Of a stretch of 64,000 nt of DNA, positions 34,764 through 43,864 are shown one piece after another. Numbering within the stretch: the first letter of the stretch is position 1; every line of letters starts with the position of its first letter. A program made the translations under genes and the position numbers. The stretch comes from JBBATK01 sp044224515 (GTDB lineage: Bacteria; Bacteroidota; Ignavibacteria; Kapaibacteriales; NICIL-2): assembly GCA_044224515.1 (NCBI GenBank), contig JBGAKH010000015.1, positions 21,773 through 85,772 on the forward strand. Reading direction: 5' to 3'. The notes under the pieces are model-generated. The model was not told where the DNA came from. It saw only the letters and a list, made by a program, of their open reading frames with translations, and did not search any database.

Positions 34764-36671
34764 TTACACAGCGGCTTTCTTTTCCTCTAGTTCCATCCAG
34801 CGCAGCATTTTCTCTTCTTGTTCAACAGACAACGCGTGCAGGCGAGTACTGATCTCGGATAGACGTGTGTGCGCCACCGGTATGGCTGAGCCCATTTCTG
34901 ACTCCAGTGCTTTCTGTTCTGTACTTAGAGCCTCAAGCTCCACTTCGATGGACTCCAATTCGCGCTGCTCTTTGTAGCTCAATCCCTTTTTTGATGTCGA
35001 CTTTGGAGCAACAGTCGACTTTTGTTCTTTGGCGACGTTTTGTTCAAGCGCGCGCTCCGCGCTGCGCTCAGCTTTACGCGACTCCACGGTTTCGAGCCAA
35101 TCACTGTAGTTGCCCGGATACTGCTTGATCACACCATCCTCTTCGAAAGCATAAATAAACTCAACAGTTTTGTCGAGAAATGCTCGGTCGTGCGACACGA
35201 TCAACAAGACCCCTTTGAAGTACTGTAGATAGTCCTCCAGTGCGGAAAGTGTTGCCAAATCAAAGTCGTTCGTTGGCTCATCAAGCAAGAGTACGTTTGG
35301 ATTAGCCATGAGAATGCGACAAAGCTCAAGGCGACGTCGCTCTCCGCCGCTTAAGGTTTCGATGCGTGAACCATGACGTATCGAGGGAAAGCGGAAGCGC
35401 TCCAACAACTCACGCGCCGATATGTAACGGTCACGTCCAACACCGGTGTCCACATACTCAGCAACTTCACGCAGAGCTCCAATCACTGTTTGTGTTGGCG
35501 CAAGGTGACTAAGCTCTTGTCGAAAGAAACCGATCTTGACCGTGTCTCCAATGCGCACCGAACCTGTGTCTGTAGGCAGTGCTCCGCTGAGGACATTTAA
35601 CAAGGTTGTTTTTCCCGAACCGTTTGGACCAATAAAACCTATCTTATCTCCGGGTACGGCATTGTAGGTGAAGTTCGTAAAGAGCGGACGTCCATCTATA
35701 CTCCGAGAGATATTATAGGCGTCAATGACACGTCCACCCAGGAACACATTTCCAACTTCAATCTCGATCTCGCGCTGCTCCGGTGCCGCCTTCTCCACTT
35801 GCATCTTCTCGATCCAGTTGATGCGACTTTGTTGTTTGGTGCGACGTGCCTTTGCTCCCTTCTGTAACCAGGCTAGCTCTGTGCGAAGCTTATTACGCTC
35901 GTGAGCAGCCCTCGCATCGTCGGCCGCAACCATTTGTTCTTTGCGCTCTAAATACTTCTCGAAGTTTCCTTCGAAAGAGAACAATCGTTTTTGATCGAGT
36001 TCAACGATGCGGTTGGAGACAGCGTCCAAGAAATAGCGATCGTGCGTGACTAAGAGTAGTGCTTTGGCGTGCCGTTGAATTTCGTCTTGCAACCATTGCA
36101 CTATCGAAGCATCCAAGTGATTGGTTGGCTCGTCGAGGATCATCAGATCAGGATCAGAGAGCAAGGCTCGAGCAATGGCGACGCGCTTGCGCTGTCCACC
36201 ACTAAGGGTCATTACATCGGCATCAAAGCGGTCGATACCCAAGCCGTGCAAGAATCCTCGAGCTTGACTCTCCAACAACCAAGCTTGACGTTCCTCAATG
36301 CGTGCGGACACATCGTGTAGTTCCGCATCTTGTTCCGTATCCAGTGTGCCGAGAGCACAGAGCTCGGCGTGACGTAACAAGAGGTTGTGATCTTCTGCTT
36401 TTCCGGACATCACAGCTTCCAAAACATTGAAATGCTGTTCAAAACGCGGGAGCTGATCCAGGTACTCAAAGCGGATCTTTTTGTTGAATGCAACCGTTCC
36501 GGAGTCGGCTTCTTCCTTTCCCGCAATGATCCTCAAAAGTGTAGATTTTCCAATTCCATTGCGTCCGATGAGGCCAACGCGCTCACCTTCATCCATCCCA
36601 AAGGAGATACCCTCAAACAGAAGAGTTTGCTCGAAGGATTTCGAGATGTTATTGATCGAAAAGAGGTTCAT
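34764..36671 (-). CDS. uup: ABC-F family ATPase, Uup-like
   Basis: 635 aa. Two ABC ATPase domains in one chain with no membrane domain. First: GLIGRNGIGKSTLLRI, LSGGQRKRVAIARAL, LMILDEPTNHLDAS. Second: GFIGPNGSGKTTLLNV, LSGGERRRLELCRIL, VLLLDEPTNDFDLA. Between them lies the ABC-F linker (TELAWLQKGAKARRTKQQSR), and the C-terminal 85 residues form a coiled coil typical of Uup. ABC-F proteins act on ribosomes or DNA junctions; Uup is linked to precise excision of transposons and ribosome function. Spacing to fliI (98 bp) is too loose to call an operon. Confidence 0.93.
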   Translation of the reverse strand: MNLFSINNISKSFEQTLLFEGISFGMDEGERVGLIGRNGIGKSTLLRIIAGKEEADSGTVAFNKKIRFEYLDQLPRFEQHFNVLEAVMSGKAEDHNLLLRHAELCALGTLDTEQDAELHDVSARIEERQAWLLESQARGFLHGLGIDRFDADVMTLSGGQRKRVAIARALLSDPDLMILDEPTNHLDASIVQWLQDEIQRHAKALLLVTHDRYFLDAVSNRIVELDQKRLFSFEGNFEKYLERKEQMVAADDARAAHERNKLRTELAWLQKGAKARRTKQQSRINWIEKMQVEKAAPEQREIEIEVGNVFLGGRVIDAYNISRSIDGRPLFTNFTYNAVPGDKIGFIGPNGSGKTTLLNVLSGALPTDTGSVRIGDTVKIGFFRQELSHLAPTQTVIGALREVAEYVDTGVGRDRYISARELLERFRFPSIRHGSRIETLSGGERRRLELCRILMANPNVLLLDEPTNDFDLATLSALEDYLQYFKGVLLIVSHDRAFLDKTVEFIYAFEEDGVIKQYPGNYSDWLETVESRKAERSAERALEQNVAKEQKSTVAPKSTSKKGLSYKEQRELESIEVELEALSTEQKALESEMGSAIPVAHTRLSEISTRLHALSVEQEEKMLRWMELEEKKAAV

Positions 36672-36768
36672 AGACTACAAAGGTAGGAACAGAACGCAAC
36701 TTTGCAGGCTGCAAAGCGTGAGAGCTCAAGGGTGCGGCTTCAAATGATGTGTGCGAACACTGAGGATG

Positions 36769-38148
36769 TTAGTCTGCCATCATGGACATCAAACGTTGCA
36801 CTGTTTCTTCAAAATCAATGCTCTCGTGCGTATCCTGTTTGAGGAAGGTCCGAATTTTCTCAATGAGAGCCACCGCTCTATCCAGTCGAGGATTGTTACC
36901 CGGTTGATAGGCGCCCACGTTTATGAGGTCTTCCGCCTCCGTGTAGATTGCCAGCATTTCTTTGAGTCGAGCCGCTGCCGCTCTATGCTGCTTCGTTGTG
37001 ATGTCTCCCATCACACGACTCAAGCTCGGCAAGATATCGATTGCCGGATAGTGTGCCTGTGAAGCGATCTTCCGCGACAACACTACGTGGCCATCAAGAA
37101 TACCTCGCGCGGTGTCTGAGATCGGTTCATTCATGTCATCACCTTCCACGAGAACGGTGTACAGAGCCGTAATCGTTCCTACGTCCGAAGTTCCGGCGCG
37201 CTCCATGGTTTTATGCATGAGGTTGAACACCGATGGCGTGTAGCCCTTTGCTGTCGGAGGCTCCCCGACTGCCAAGCCAACTTCACGCTGTGCCATGGCC
37301 AATCGAGTGACAGAGTCCATCATCAACATCACATCAAAACCAAGGTCGCGAAAGTACTCCGCTATGGTTGTTGCGGTCAGCGCCGCCTTGATACGAATAA
37401 GTGCCGGTTCATCGCTGGTTGCACACACAACAACGCTGCGTGCAAGACCTTCTTCACCAAGATCTTTCTCAAGGAACTCTCGAACTTCACGTCCCCGCTC
37501 ACCAATGAGACCGATCACATTGATATCCGCAGTGGTGTTGCGAGCAATCATGCCAAGCGTGGTACTCTTTCCAACACCTGAGCCGGAAAAGATACCAATG
37601 CGTTGTCCTTTACCGATTGTCATAACACCATCAATTGCACGTATGCCCGTTCCAATTGGTTCATGAATACGTTGACGCAGTAGTGGGTTCGGAGGTTTGG
37701 CGTAGATGGAGCGCACGTCGTTCACCACAAATCCGCCCTTGCCATCCATGGGTTGTCCTAGTCCATCAAGTACTCGTCCAAGAAGAAACTTGCCGACGGC
37801 TACGCTTAGCGGACGGTGCGTTGCGATAAGCTCCATGCCGGGCATGAGATCCGCGTCTTGGTGTAGACACATCGAAAGGATGCGATTGTCTTTGAAGCCA
37901 ACCACTTCACACTTGCCAACGATCTGTTTATTGCGGTCACGAATCAGCAGCACCTCGCCAATCGGCGCCTGAGGTCCACGCGACTCTATAATCATTCCAA
38001 CCACATGGGTGATGGTACCCACAAACTCTGCGGTCACGCTTTGTCGGATACTGGAAGTAAATCGTTGTTCGAGCTTGGGAGACATATTGTGAGGTTTGCT
38101 GTGTAGTCGGCGTTGAGTCGTCTTATTTTCCGTGAGCTCACACTCCAT
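36769..38148 (-). CDS. fliI: Flagellum-specific ATP synthase FliI
   Basis: 459 aa (438 if the ATG at 38085, MSPKLEQRF, is the true start; the first 21 residues look unconserved). F1-beta-like fold: GRVLDGLGQPMDGKG, Walker A IFSGSGVGKSTTLGMIA, LIGERGREVREF, Walker B VMLMMDSVTRLAMAQREVG and the type III ATPase box GYTPSVFNLMHKTMERAG. It powers unfolding and export of flagellar substrates, in a complex with FliH. The first domain signature and the GEPPTAKGYTP segment fit flagellar rather than injectisome members. fliH lies directly upstream on the same strand, 74 bp away. Confidence 0.94.
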   Translation of the reverse strand: MECELTENKTTQRRLHSKPHNMSPKLEQRFTSSIRQSVTAEFVGTITHVVGMIIESRGPQAPIGEVLLIRDRNKQIVGKCEVVGFKDNRILSMCLHQDADLMPGMELIATHRPLSVAVGKFLLGRVLDGLGQPMDGKGGFVVNDVRSIYAKPPNPLLRQRIHEPIGTGIRAIDGVMTIGKGQRIGIFSGSGVGKSTTLGMIARNTTADINVIGLIGERGREVREFLEKDLGEEGLARSVVVCATSDEPALIRIKAALTATTIAEYFRDLGFDVMLMMDSVTRLAMAQREVGLAVGEPPTAKGYTPSVFNLMHKTMERAGTSDVGTITALYTVLVEGDDMNEPISDTARGILDGHVVLSRKIASQAHYPAIDILPSLSRVMGDITTKQHRAAAARLKEMLAIYTEAEDLINVGAYQPGNNPRLDRAVALIEKIRTFLKQDTHESIDFEETVQRLMSMMAD

Positions 38149-38183
38149 TGAGTTGTGAAGTCCCGGTACTTTGTCTATCTGTC

Positions 38184-38207
38184 CGGCGGCGCGCTTGCGC
38201 GCCGTCG
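38184..38207 (-). promoter_or_regulatory. GC-rich hairpin between fliH and fliI
   Basis: About 10 bp of near-perfect stem (CGGCGGCGCG / CGCGCCGTCG with one G-U) around a 4-base loop, in the 74-bp gap of an otherwise tight pair. It could reduce downstream expression or protect the fliH mRNA end. No T-run. Confidence 0.4.
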
Positions 38208-38222
38208 TGTAAAAACATCTCT

Positions 38223-38987
38223 TTAGTATTCTTCCGTCAATTCCTTCACGCGAGCACTTTCATGCAACACGCCACGCAATTGCTCGAGCTGTGTTTTGAG
38301 TTGGGCATCGACGTGTCCCATCTGTGTTTCCAACACACAGCTTCCATCTTGTATACTTGAGTCGGACTGCACATCGATTTTGCGAAGCGTATTCGTACTG
38401 TTGAGCAAATCGAGGTGTGCGTCCTGCATAGCTTCATAACTATTCGGATGCACGCGAATAATTACATCACGCAATCCGTGCATGGTCGCCAGAACTTTAC
38501 GTGCTTGTTCAACAGCCAGTCGTGTGTTTTCGAGTACTTCACGCTCCAGAATGTGTTCAGCACAGACGATCGAAACGTTCACAGCCAGATTTTGGAATTG
38601 TTCAATCTCACGCACGAACTGATCATGCAAATCGCTGATGAGCGTGTCGAGGTTTTTGTTTTGCTCACGAAGCTTGCCGATTTCAGACTCCATCAGCGCA
38701 GAGGTCACGGCTTGACCATCCGAGAAACCCTTGTCATAGGCTTGCTGAATGTCAGCTTGAAGATCTTCCAGTGAGATGTTTGGACTAGTGCTCGGTATGT
38801 CCTGAAGCTCCGGCTCATGATCACCGTCCTCGATCTCGGTACCAAAACTTGGCAGTGCGACGTCTTCGTCGTACGGAGCATTTTTATCGAATTCCTCGAA
38901 GACATGTTGAGGCAACGACATCGCCTGCTCAACGCTTATGATGCGTGCGCGTACTGCTTTGCGACGTATTTTTTCGTGTTGTACCAT
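38223..38987 (-). CDS. fliH: Flagellar assembly protein FliH
   Basis: 254 aa from ATG 38987; an in-frame GTG at 39062 would add 25 residues. N-terminal charged region, acidic linker (about 40-85), central coiled coil (AYDKGFSDGQAVTSALMESE, IGKLREQNKNLDTLISDLHD), then the conserved C-terminal domain: AVNVSIVCAEHILEREVLEN, VIIRVHPNSYEAM and DGSCVLETQMGHVDAQLKTQ. The last motif (G-C-x-x-E-T-x-x-G-x-x-D-A) is the FliH signature. FliH dimers bind FliI and tether it to the export gate. It is the first gene of a fliH-fliI pair and diverges from rpmH. Confidence 0.9.
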   Translation of the reverse strand: MVQHEKIRRKAVRARIISVEQAMSLPQHVFEEFDKNAPYDEDVALPSFGTEIEDGDHEPELQDIPSTSPNISLEDLQADIQQAYDKGFSDGQAVTSALMESEIGKLREQNKNLDTLISDLHDQFVREIEQFQNLAVNVSIVCAEHILEREVLENTRLAVEQARKVLATMHGLRDVIIRVHPNSYEAMQDAHLDLLNSTNTLRKIDVQSDSSIQDGSCVLETQMGHVDAQLKTQLEQLRGVLHESARVKELTEEY

Positions 38988-39319
38988 AAAGTCCGAAGTG
39001 TTCGTCCCTTCTCTCCGCAAGCGATGTGCCACCTTCGGCAAGATTTTAGGAAACTTGAGCACATGCTCATATTTTTATGTGCGCTCATCGGCTCTGTCCC
39101 AAACAATAGCCCATTACTGGGAATTTTAGAGGTTTTTTTAGCAGTGATGTCGGTTGAATGTCCGGACAAACATCCTGCTGACCATGCCTGCCGGAAAGGC
39201 CTTGATTTCCGAAAACAGCACACTTGCATGCTTCTCCGGAAAATTGAATATTCCGCGTGCAGTTCCCCGCTTCTGAAGTCCGCATGATGCGCCTTGAACG
39301 TTCTAGGCGGTGATAGAGT

Positions 39320-39338
39320 CGATTTTTACAAAAAATCG
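39320..39338. terminator. AT-rich palindrome CGATTTTT-ACA-AAAAATCG
   Basis: Perfect 8-bp stem in the fliH-rpmH divergent region. Weak as a terminator; could be a regulator site. Confidence 0.35.
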
Positions 39339-39404
39339 AGGTTATATAGCAATCTTGGAAGCATTTGCCGGCTCAGTTTTGATACCTTTGAGTAACGGAG
39401 GACC

Positions 39405-39517
39405 TGTTTTTCAGTAGCGTCGGCCTTCGGCCGCCCTCGCTGCAATGGTCTGCATCCGGTACAGAGTTGCTAAGGCCGGCAGTCCTCTATTTTTTTCGCA
39501 AGCATTCAGCTCAATGT
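39405..39517 (+). promoter_or_regulatory. Leader element related to the one before nuoC
   Basis: TTTTTCAGTAGCGTC, then the hairpin CGGCC-TTC-GGCCG (39421-39433), GCTAAGGCCGGCAGTCC and TTCAGCTCAATGT. GGCCTT on the left can also pair with AAGGCC on the right, closing a larger stem. Same block order as at 29873-29975. Confidence 0.45.
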
Positions 39518-39528
39518 GGAAAAATGTG

Positions 39529-39536
39529 TATCTTTG
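39529..39536 (+). promoter_or_regulatory. Candidate Bacteroidota-type -7 element for rpmH
   Basis: TATCTTTG matches the Bacteroidota -7 consensus TAnnTTTG. It lies about 190 bp before rpmH. No good -33 TTG at the expected distance, so the call is tentative. Confidence 0.35.
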
Positions 39537-39722
39537 TGACCCTGAAAAAAGTGATCTTCGGAGCTAAGCTCTTAGGCTGTGGTATGATAGCTTCATCTGC
39601 AGACAAGATCGAGGTCCTGAACATTAGTTTGTGAACACCGTGGAGGCTGACCGAAACACCTTCACACGCTTTTTTTCAATGAGATCGACAATACACTTAC
39701 ATCATAATACCAAAGAGTAGCA

Positions 39723-39869
39723 ATGAAACGCACGTATCAACCAAGCCGTCGTCGCCGCGTCAACAAGCACGGATTCCGCGCACGTATGGCAACAAAGAAT
39801 GGTCGCAAGGTGTTGGCAGCACGTCGCGCCAAGGGTCGTCACAAACTGACCGTTAGCGACGAGCGTTAA
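39723..39869 (+). CDS. rpmH: 50S ribosomal protein L34
   Basis: 48 aa read directly from the DNA. The protein begins MKRTYQPSRRRRVNKHGFR and continues ARMATKNGRKVLAARRAKGR, the near-invariant L34 sequence; it ends HKLTVSDER. L34 is a small basic protein of the large ribosomal subunit. It heads the conserved rpmH-rnpA-yidD-yidC block. A hairpin with T-run (39899-39940) separates it from rnpA, allowing L34 to be made in excess. Confidence 0.97.
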   Translation: MKRTYQPSRRRRVNKHGFRARMATKNGRKVLAARRAKGRHKLTVSDER

Positions 39870-39898
39870 GCACACAGCGCATGCTCACAATCCATGAT

Positions 39899-39940
39899 AA
39901 GCGATAGCGTGGTAGACGGACTACTGCCTATCGCTTTTTG
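39899..39940 (+). terminator. Intergenic terminator/attenuator between rpmH and rnpA
   Basis: AAGCGATAG pairs with CTATCGCTT, with an inner GTAG/CTAC stem, followed by TTTG. It lies 30 bases past rpmH and 15 before rnpA, suited to partial termination. Confidence 0.7.
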
Positions 39941-39954
39941 TCTTATTAGCAACC

Positions 39955-40371
39955 ATGTCAACACTGCAGCTTCGCTCACTGAAGGGCACAACATCCTTCG
40001 ATCGCGTGTTTCGTCAGTGTCGAAAATTCACCGGCGGACCACTTGTGGCGCACCTTCGCTTCCGGCGAGCTGTTGAACCCGAAGAGCCAACGCAGCGAAT
40101 TCTTCGTGTAGGTATCATGGTTAAGAAAAAGGTCTATGCGCGAGCGGTGGACAGAAATCGTATCAAGCGTCTGATTCGTGAAGCCATGCGAGCTGAAGTC
40201 GCTGAGCAATACAAGTTCTTTGCAACAGTGGACGCCTTGATCATTTCGTGGCACACGCAAGGAGCCACTGAGCCGTCTTCGCTGTCTCTCAACGATGTAC
40301 GTCTGCATCTACGCGAGCTTGTTGGCAAAGCCGCAGAGTGGACGGGTCGTCAAGGTCGGAGCATATCATGA
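39955..40371 (+). CDS. rnpA: Ribonuclease P protein component
   Basis: 138 aa, slightly longer than the usual 110-125. The RNR helix is intact: KKKVYARAVDRNRIKRLIRE followed by AMRAEV; the upstream FDRVFRQCRKF and RVGIMV strands also fit. The protein binds the catalytic RNase P RNA and helps it cleave tRNA 5' leaders. The stop overlaps the yidD start by 4 bases (ATGA), so translation is coupled. Confidence 0.95.
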   Translation: MSTLQLRSLKGTTSFDRVFRQCRKFTGGPLVAHLRFRRAVEPEEPTQRILRVGIMVKKKVYARAVDRNRIKRLIREAMRAEVAEQYKFFATVDALIISWHTQGATEPSSLSLNDVRLHLRELVGKAAEWTGRQGRSIS

Positions 40372-40577
40372 AACACGTGCTCCTCTTGCTCTTAAAATTG
40401 TATAAGCGAGTGCTGTCGCCCCTGTTGGGCTCCAACTGTCGCTTTTACCCAACATGCTCCGACTACGCTGCACAGGCAATCGACAAATACGGTGCGCTAA
40501 AAGGAGGATGGTTAGCAGTGAAACGTATTTCTCGATGTCATCCTTTTCATCCGGGCGGCATCGACGAAGTGCCTTGA
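40368..40577 (+). CDS. yidD: Membrane protein insertion efficiency factor YidD
   Basis: 69 aa from ATG 40368. Diagnostic core: LKLYKRVLSPLLGSNCRFYP, TCSDYAAQAIDKYGALKGG and RISRCHPFHPGGIDEVP, with the three conserved cysteines. A short amphipathic inner-membrane-associated protein that aids YidC-dependent insertion. It overlaps rnpA and precedes yidC, the standard order. Confidence 0.95.
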   Translation: MKHVLLLLLKLYKRVLSPLLGSNCRFYPTCSDYAAQAIDKYGALKGGWLAVKRISRCHPFHPGGIDEVP

Positions 40578-40656
40578 ATTAGGAGTTATGCTGCATCGCT
40601 GCTCTCGTTGAACATGATGCAGAGAACGAACGACAGATTACACAAACGAACACATC

Positions 40657-42471
40657 ATGGATCGTCAATCACTCACCGGTTTTGTCCTCATCGCTATCAT
40701 CATTACGGTGTGGATGTTTTACAACTCATCCCAGACAAAGCCGCCAACTCCGGCGCAAAAGCAGGAGCAGAGCAGTACTCAATCGTCGAGTGGCACAGCT
40801 GTTGCACCGCAACAGCAACAGCAGCAAAGTATTCAAGCTCCCGCTGTTCCCCAGAAACCGGAAGTCCTTGTCTTGGTAGAAACGGACAAGTACAAAATGT
40901 GGTTGAGCTCCAAGGGTATGAGCATTGTGCGCTTCGAGTTAAAGGATTTTAAGTCACACTACCACGAAGCCGTACAACTCATCAAGCAGTATCAGCGAGA
41001 ACTCTACCTTGCCTATGCCGGTCCCGACGGAAAACGTGTCGATACGCGTCAGGTTGACTTCGTCTTCAACAAACTCAGCTCACAAGTACAACGCGTGAGC
41101 GGCAACGCTTCCTATACACTCGAAGCCAGCATGGATGCGGGCAACGGAGGTAGCATTACACGTCGCATGACATTCCACGGCGACAGCTATCATGTGGATT
41201 TGGACGTGCAACTCAACAACATGGACAATGTGTTCCCGAATACCTTGCGCAGCTATGATTTGGGCTGGGACAAGGGCTTGGAATATCAAGAAGCGAACAG
41301 TGTCGATGAATCGAACGCTGCCGTTGCGTTTGCTTCCATGAACGAGTCTTTGGAAGAACTTGATGCCTCCAAGTACAATGAGGCAGTGAATTCACATCAC
41401 AATGGACGTGTCGACTTTATTGGCACAAAAACCAAGTACTTCATCTCGTCGCTCATCAACAAGAGCAGCAATGGTGAGGATGAGTACTTCTTGGATGGTA
41501 TGAAATATGGCGCACCGCAAGACGGAGTCATTGAAGAATACGGCTATTCCTACCGCGTTCGCTATCGTGGCGGCGTTCAGAACAACAGCTTCCAACTATA
41601 TCTCGGTCCCTTGGACTACGACATCGTAAAAGGCTACGGTATGGCCTCAACCGTGAACTTTGGGTGGAAGTGGCTCGTACGTCCAATCGGCGAGTATATC
41701 ATGCTTCCCATCTTCAAGTTCATTTTCTCCTTCATTCCGAACTTCGGCATCTCGATTATCATCTTCTCAATCTTGATGAAGCTTCTTCTGTACCCGCTCA
41801 GCATCTCGCAAATGCAGTCGGCCCAAAAGATGAAGGCACTACAACCCGAAATCGAGAAGTTACGCGCCAAGTACGCGGATGATCCAACGGGCATGCAACA
41901 AGCACAAATGAAGCTCTACGGAGAGTATGGAATCAATCCCATGGGTGGCTGTTTGCCTCTACTTCTTCAGATGCCCATTCTCTACGCACTTTACGCAGTA
42001 CTTACTTCGAACATTCACATGCGTCAGGCTGCGTTCATCAGCGGCTGGATACCTGATCTCTCCATCCCCGATCACATTCTCACTCTGCCAATCAGCGTGA
42101 TGGGCGTCCATGCACTTTCGGGTATGGCGCTGATTATGGGTATCAGTATGTTCATTCAACAACGCATGACCATCACCGATCCTAACCAAAAGGCAATGGT
42201 GTACATGATGCCGGTCATGATGACCATGATGTTCTCGAACTTGCCTTCAGGTTTGAACCTGTACTACTTGACCTTTAATTTCTTGGGTATTGCTCAGCAA
42301 GTGTACATGACCAAGTTCTCGAAATCTATGGTTACGCTAGAGCAATTGAAACGAATGCCGAAAAAGCAGTCTTGGCTTCAAAAGAGGTTGGAACTTGCCC
42401 AACAAATGGCAGAACAACAGGGACTTAACGCTCAGCAACGTCCGCAAAAGAAGAATTCCAAGAACAAGTAA
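40657..42471 (+). CDS. yidC: Membrane protein insertase YidC
   Basis: 604 aa, typical for Gram-negative members. N-terminal helix (LTGFVLIAIIITVWMFY), Gln/Pro-rich linker, a large periplasmic beta-domain (about 70-340, e.g. GMSIVRFELKDFKSHYHEA), then the insertase core with five helices: ISIIIFSILMKLLLYPLSIS, QKMKALQPEIEKLRAKYADD, YGINPMGGCLPLLLQMPILY, and MPVMMTMMFSNLPSGLNLYY. The hydrophilic-groove helix hairpin and loops are intact. A basic tail (QRPQKKNSKNK) may touch the ribosome. It inserts and folds inner-membrane proteins with or without SecYEG. A strong terminator follows. Confidence 0.97.
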   Translation: MDRQSLTGFVLIAIIITVWMFYNSSQTKPPTPAQKQEQSSTQSSSGTAVAPQQQQQQSIQAPAVPQKPEVLVLVETDKYKMWLSSKGMSIVRFELKDFKSHYHEAVQLIKQYQRELYLAYAGPDGKRVDTRQVDFVFNKLSSQVQRVSGNASYTLEASMDAGNGGSITRRMTFHGDSYHVDLDVQLNNMDNVFPNTLRSYDLGWDKGLEYQEANSVDESNAAVAFASMNESLEELDASKYNEAVNSHHNGRVDFIGTKTKYFISSLINKSSNGEDEYFLDGMKYGAPQDGVIEEYGYSYRVRYRGGVQNNSFQLYLGPLDYDIVKGYGMASTVNFGWKWLVRPIGEYIMLPIFKFIFSFIPNFGISIIIFSILMKLLLYPLSISQMQSAQKMKALQPEIEKLRAKYADDPTGMQQAQMKLYGEYGINPMGGCLPLLLQMPILYALYAVLTSNIHMRQAAFISGWIPDLSIPDHILTLPISVMGVHALSGMALIMGISMFIQQRMTITDPNQKAMVYMMPVMMTMMFSNLPSGLNLYYLTFNFLGIAQQVYMTKFSKSMVTLEQLKRMPKKQSWLQKRLELAQQMAEQQGLNAQQRPQKKNSKNK

Positions 42472-42778
42472 ACGAAGGGTCGGCAGCTCGCATTCAACAG
42501 ATTGCGCTGACGACAACTCCTTGACTCATTTACGAGGCGGCCCGGTGGCCGCCTTTTTTTTGTCCTAGGTGTGCAAGGACGTAGTGATCTCCAACAACCA
42601 AGAAGCGATCACTTCTCTACGATGCGGCATTTTTGGCAACAGTTTTGCAGGAAGAGACAAGTTTGTGTGCACCTCTCGAACGTCGAGTGACCGTATCGAG
42701 TGGAGCGGGGCTTCGTCGTTCAACGCGGCTCCGAGCTGCCACGCAGAGCAGGATCGTGTGTATATTGCCCACAAGTAG
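42472..42778. other. Intergenic stretch after yidC
   Basis: About 300 bp with the yidC terminator at 42535-42561 and nothing else recognised. Confidence 0.4.
42535..42561 (+). terminator. Intrinsic terminator of the rpmH-yidC block
   Basis: AGGCGGCC and GGCCGCCT form a perfect stem around CGGT, followed by eight T's. Confidence 0.95.
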
Positions 42779-43798
42779 ATGACCAGCGCACAAGGACGTA
42801 CAGCTATGACATCAACACGTCTTCAGTATATCGAGTTACGAAAGAACACTGCCACGCAGGTGGTGATCTTCTTCTTGCTCTTTGCCTCCATTGCGCTCGT
42901 GTTTTTCCGCACAGCAGGCATTCCTTTGGCAGAACAACTTTTCGCGGAATCCTTCAAGGCCAAACTTGAAATGGAGGGTGAAGGACTCAATCTCTACACC
43001 AACTGGCGCATGACCGTTGAGCCACCTTTGGGAAAACATGGCGAGGTTGTGGGTGACCAATCGGATGTCAAGATTTACTACTACAATCCTTTCCTCGCAA
43101 TCCTGCCGGTGGTCCTGGCTGTGGGCTTGATAGCTGCCGGACTCATCACGGCTGTTATGTCGCCACGTTTAGGATACGTCAGACAAAAGCTTGAGCGGGA
43201 GTTGATCAATTCCTTGCATCGCTATGCGCGAATCGCACATGCAGAGCACACCGAAAGCGACCTTGTAGAGATATCAGAGACTATTAAGAAAGCAGACATT
43301 CACCGTCTCCATGAGCTCGAAGAACACTGGAATGTGAGCTTTCAAGAGTTGGAAGTCATGCAAGCTGCCATACGGTGGCGTGAACGAAGCATGCTGATGC
43401 GTCTGCTACGCGCGAACGATGCATTGCGTCACTACTTGCGTGAACACTTTACCATTCGCTACGAGAATACAGTACTTGGCTTCATCTACATCGGTGCGGC
43501 CATGCTCATCATTATCATCGGTCTACGTGGTCTGCAGTTCATCCCAAAAGACCGTCCATCCTTGGTACTCTTCGCCATTAGCTTAGAGTTCATTCTTCTG
43601 ATCGTGTACGCCGTTACACTCATTTACACCAAGGAGGCTGAGCCTGAAGAGCACGATAGTGCCTCCATGGATGTTCAGAATCTGTTTTTAAACAATGGCG
43701 GAACAGGCACTACGCATCAGGCTGAGCGACTCCTCCGCATGTTTATAAGCTCACCGGTGAATCAGGACGACTCAACTAAGACCAACGATCGAAGGTAA
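42779..43798 (+). CDS. Inner-membrane protein, unknown function
   Basis: 339 aa (ATG 42806 is an alternative start). Four hydrophobic segments: VVIFFLLFASIALVFFRTAG, FLAILPVVLAVGLIAAGLI, VLGFIYIGAAMLIIIIGL and LVLFAISLEFILLIVYAVTL. The 60-residue loop after the first helix (GLNLYTNWRMTVEPPLGKHG) is probably periplasmic. A charged cytoplasmic domain lies between helices 2 and 3 (about 130-230) and is helical (LHELEEHWNVSFQELEVMQA). No family recognised. The STAND ATPase gene starts 66 bp after its stop on the same strand, so the pair may form an operon with membrane and cytosolic partners. Confidence 0.75.
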   Translation: MTSAQGRTAMTSTRLQYIELRKNTATQVVIFFLLFASIALVFFRTAGIPLAEQLFAESFKAKLEMEGEGLNLYTNWRMTVEPPLGKHGEVVGDQSDVKIYYYNPFLAILPVVLAVGLIAAGLITAVMSPRLGYVRQKLERELINSLHRYARIAHAEHTESDLVEISETIKKADIHRLHELEEHWNVSFQELEVMQAAIRWRERSMLMRLLRANDALRHYLREHFTIRYENTVLGFIYIGAAMLIIIIGLRGLQFIPKDRPSLVLFAISLEFILLIVYAVTLIYTKEAEPEEHDSASMDVQNLFLNNGGTGTTHQAERLLRMFISSPVNQDDSTKTNDRR

Positions 43799-43864
43799 TT
43801 TCTTGAATCTTGCTTTGACTCGTTCAGTACGATGTTCTTGTAGTTAATCAACCTATCCAACAGT

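Larger units (their letters stand above)
39063..39722. other. Divergent region between fliH and rpmH
   Basis: About 660 bp without a gene. It holds an AT-rich perfect hairpin at 39320-39338, the leader element at 39405-39517 and a candidate promoter at 39529. One DnaA-box-like sequence (TTTTCCACA on the minus strand, 39515-39523) is present, but a single copy does not make an origin. Confidence 0.5.

Noticed and set aside
39063..39722. Chromosome replication origin next to rpmH
   Set aside because: The rpmH-rnpA-yidC block is often near oriC, but only one DnaA-box-like site (39515-39523) is present, with no AT-rich unwinding array and no dnaA or dnaN.
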